In this document: piece after piece, positions 63,853-64,000 of the stretch | Layout: every line of letters begins with the position of its first letter | Position numbering within the stretch: the first letter of the stretch is position 1 | Origin: Ectopseudomonas khazarica | GTDB taxonomy: Bacteria; Pseudomonadota; Gammaproteobacteria; Pseudomonadales; Pseudomonadaceae | Assembly: GCF_004521985.1 (NCBI RefSeq) | Contig: NZ_SBHZ01000015.1 | Span: 1-64,000, forward strand | DNA length: 64,000 nt | Direction of reading: 5' to 3' | Notes under the pieces: generated by a model | Told to the model about the DNA's origin: nothing | Database searches by the model: none | What the model saw: only the letters and a program-made list of their open reading frames with translations | Translations under genes and position numbers: made by a program

Positions 63853-63892
63853 ATGACGCTTGGCGGGCAATTCGGTGACGATTCGATGACGC
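63853..63892 (-). promoter_or_regulatory. Pho-box-like repeats upstream of porin gene
   Basis: Read on the gene strand, GCGTCAT (63892-63886), CGAA and TCGTCAC (63881-63875) have the 7-4-7 layout of a Pho box, matching 10 of 14 consensus positions. A further GCGTCAT (63859-63853) is spaced by two more 11-base turns. A clear -10 is not visible; AAGCAT at 63842-63837 is a weak candidate. Confidence 0.5.
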
Positions 63893-64000
63893 TCGCCCGT
63901 TGCGGGCGCGCACCCCGGAAATGCTGGGCGCCGGCGCTTTTACGGGCATGCCGGGGGGTGATTTCACTTCGATGGCGATCAGGTGAAAGCGGCCGTGTGG

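Overview
The window is GC-rich chromosomal DNA (roughly 65% by eye) from a Pseudomonas. Gene content and order match the conserved block that in P. aeruginosa runs from rpmG/rpmB through radC, coaBC, dut, algC, argB, pyrE, crc, rph, yicC, gmk, rpoZ, spoT, ridA, oxyR, recG, hup, rubredoxin reductase and rubA to phoR, phoB, ubiA and ubiC. Crc, an AlgC with a membrane extension and an OprO/OprP-type porin also point to Pseudomonas. The species cannot be fixed from the sequence. The backbone differs from P. aeruginosa at both ends, so a P. mendocina/oleovorans/alcaligenes-like member is an inference only.

Layout. (1) 0.2-8.0 kb: a flagellar basal-body and export operon (sigma54 activator, fliE-fliF-fliG-fliH-fliI-fliJ, then flgM-flgN). 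The activator has a receiver domain without phosphorylation residues, as in LafK of lateral/secondary flagella and unlike FleR, which sits before fliE in the usual polar cluster. (2) 8.0-18 kb: ubiC-ubiA, phoB-phoR with a Pho box, a CBS/CorC-type membrane protein, a short BCCT transporter, a succinyl/acetyl-CoA transferase, rubredoxin and its reductase. (3) 18-35.8 kb: HU, small hypotheticals, a YbaK-like/HDOD protein, recG-oxyR, an SDR enzyme, an AraC-LysE pair, ridA, spoT, rpoZ, gmk, yicC divergent from rph, then crc divergent from pyrE. (4) 36-44.3 kb: argB, membrane-anchored algC, dut, coaBC, radC, a dipeptide-type binding protein, and rpmB-rpmG with a structured leader. (5) 44.5-54 kb: signalling genes (receiver-HDOD; 7TM-PAS-GGDEF-EAL), a fatty-acid desaturase divergent from an AraC regulator coupled to a FAD oxidoreductase, and a chemoreceptor with a C-terminal soluble domain. 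(6) 54-64 kb: a gamma-glutamylation/oxidation pair for polyamines or related amines with a MocR-type regulator; a periplasmic tandem thioredoxin protein with a ScsB/DsbD-like electron carrier; a DUF2790 protein; and a phosphate-type porin preceded by Pho-box-like repeats.

How parts fit together. PhoB/PhoR is encoded here, and Pho-box-like sites lie before both phoB and the distal porin. SpoT, omega and Gmk share (p)ppGpp/guanine nucleotide biology. The GGDEF-EAL protein and its convergent receiver-HDOD neighbour may connect c-di-GMP to motility. The thioredoxin/ScsB-like pair looks like a self-contained periplasmic thiol-reducing module. No insertion sequences, prophage, tRNA, rRNA or CRISPR array were seen. 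Most long open frames opposite the listed genes are GC-rich shadows.
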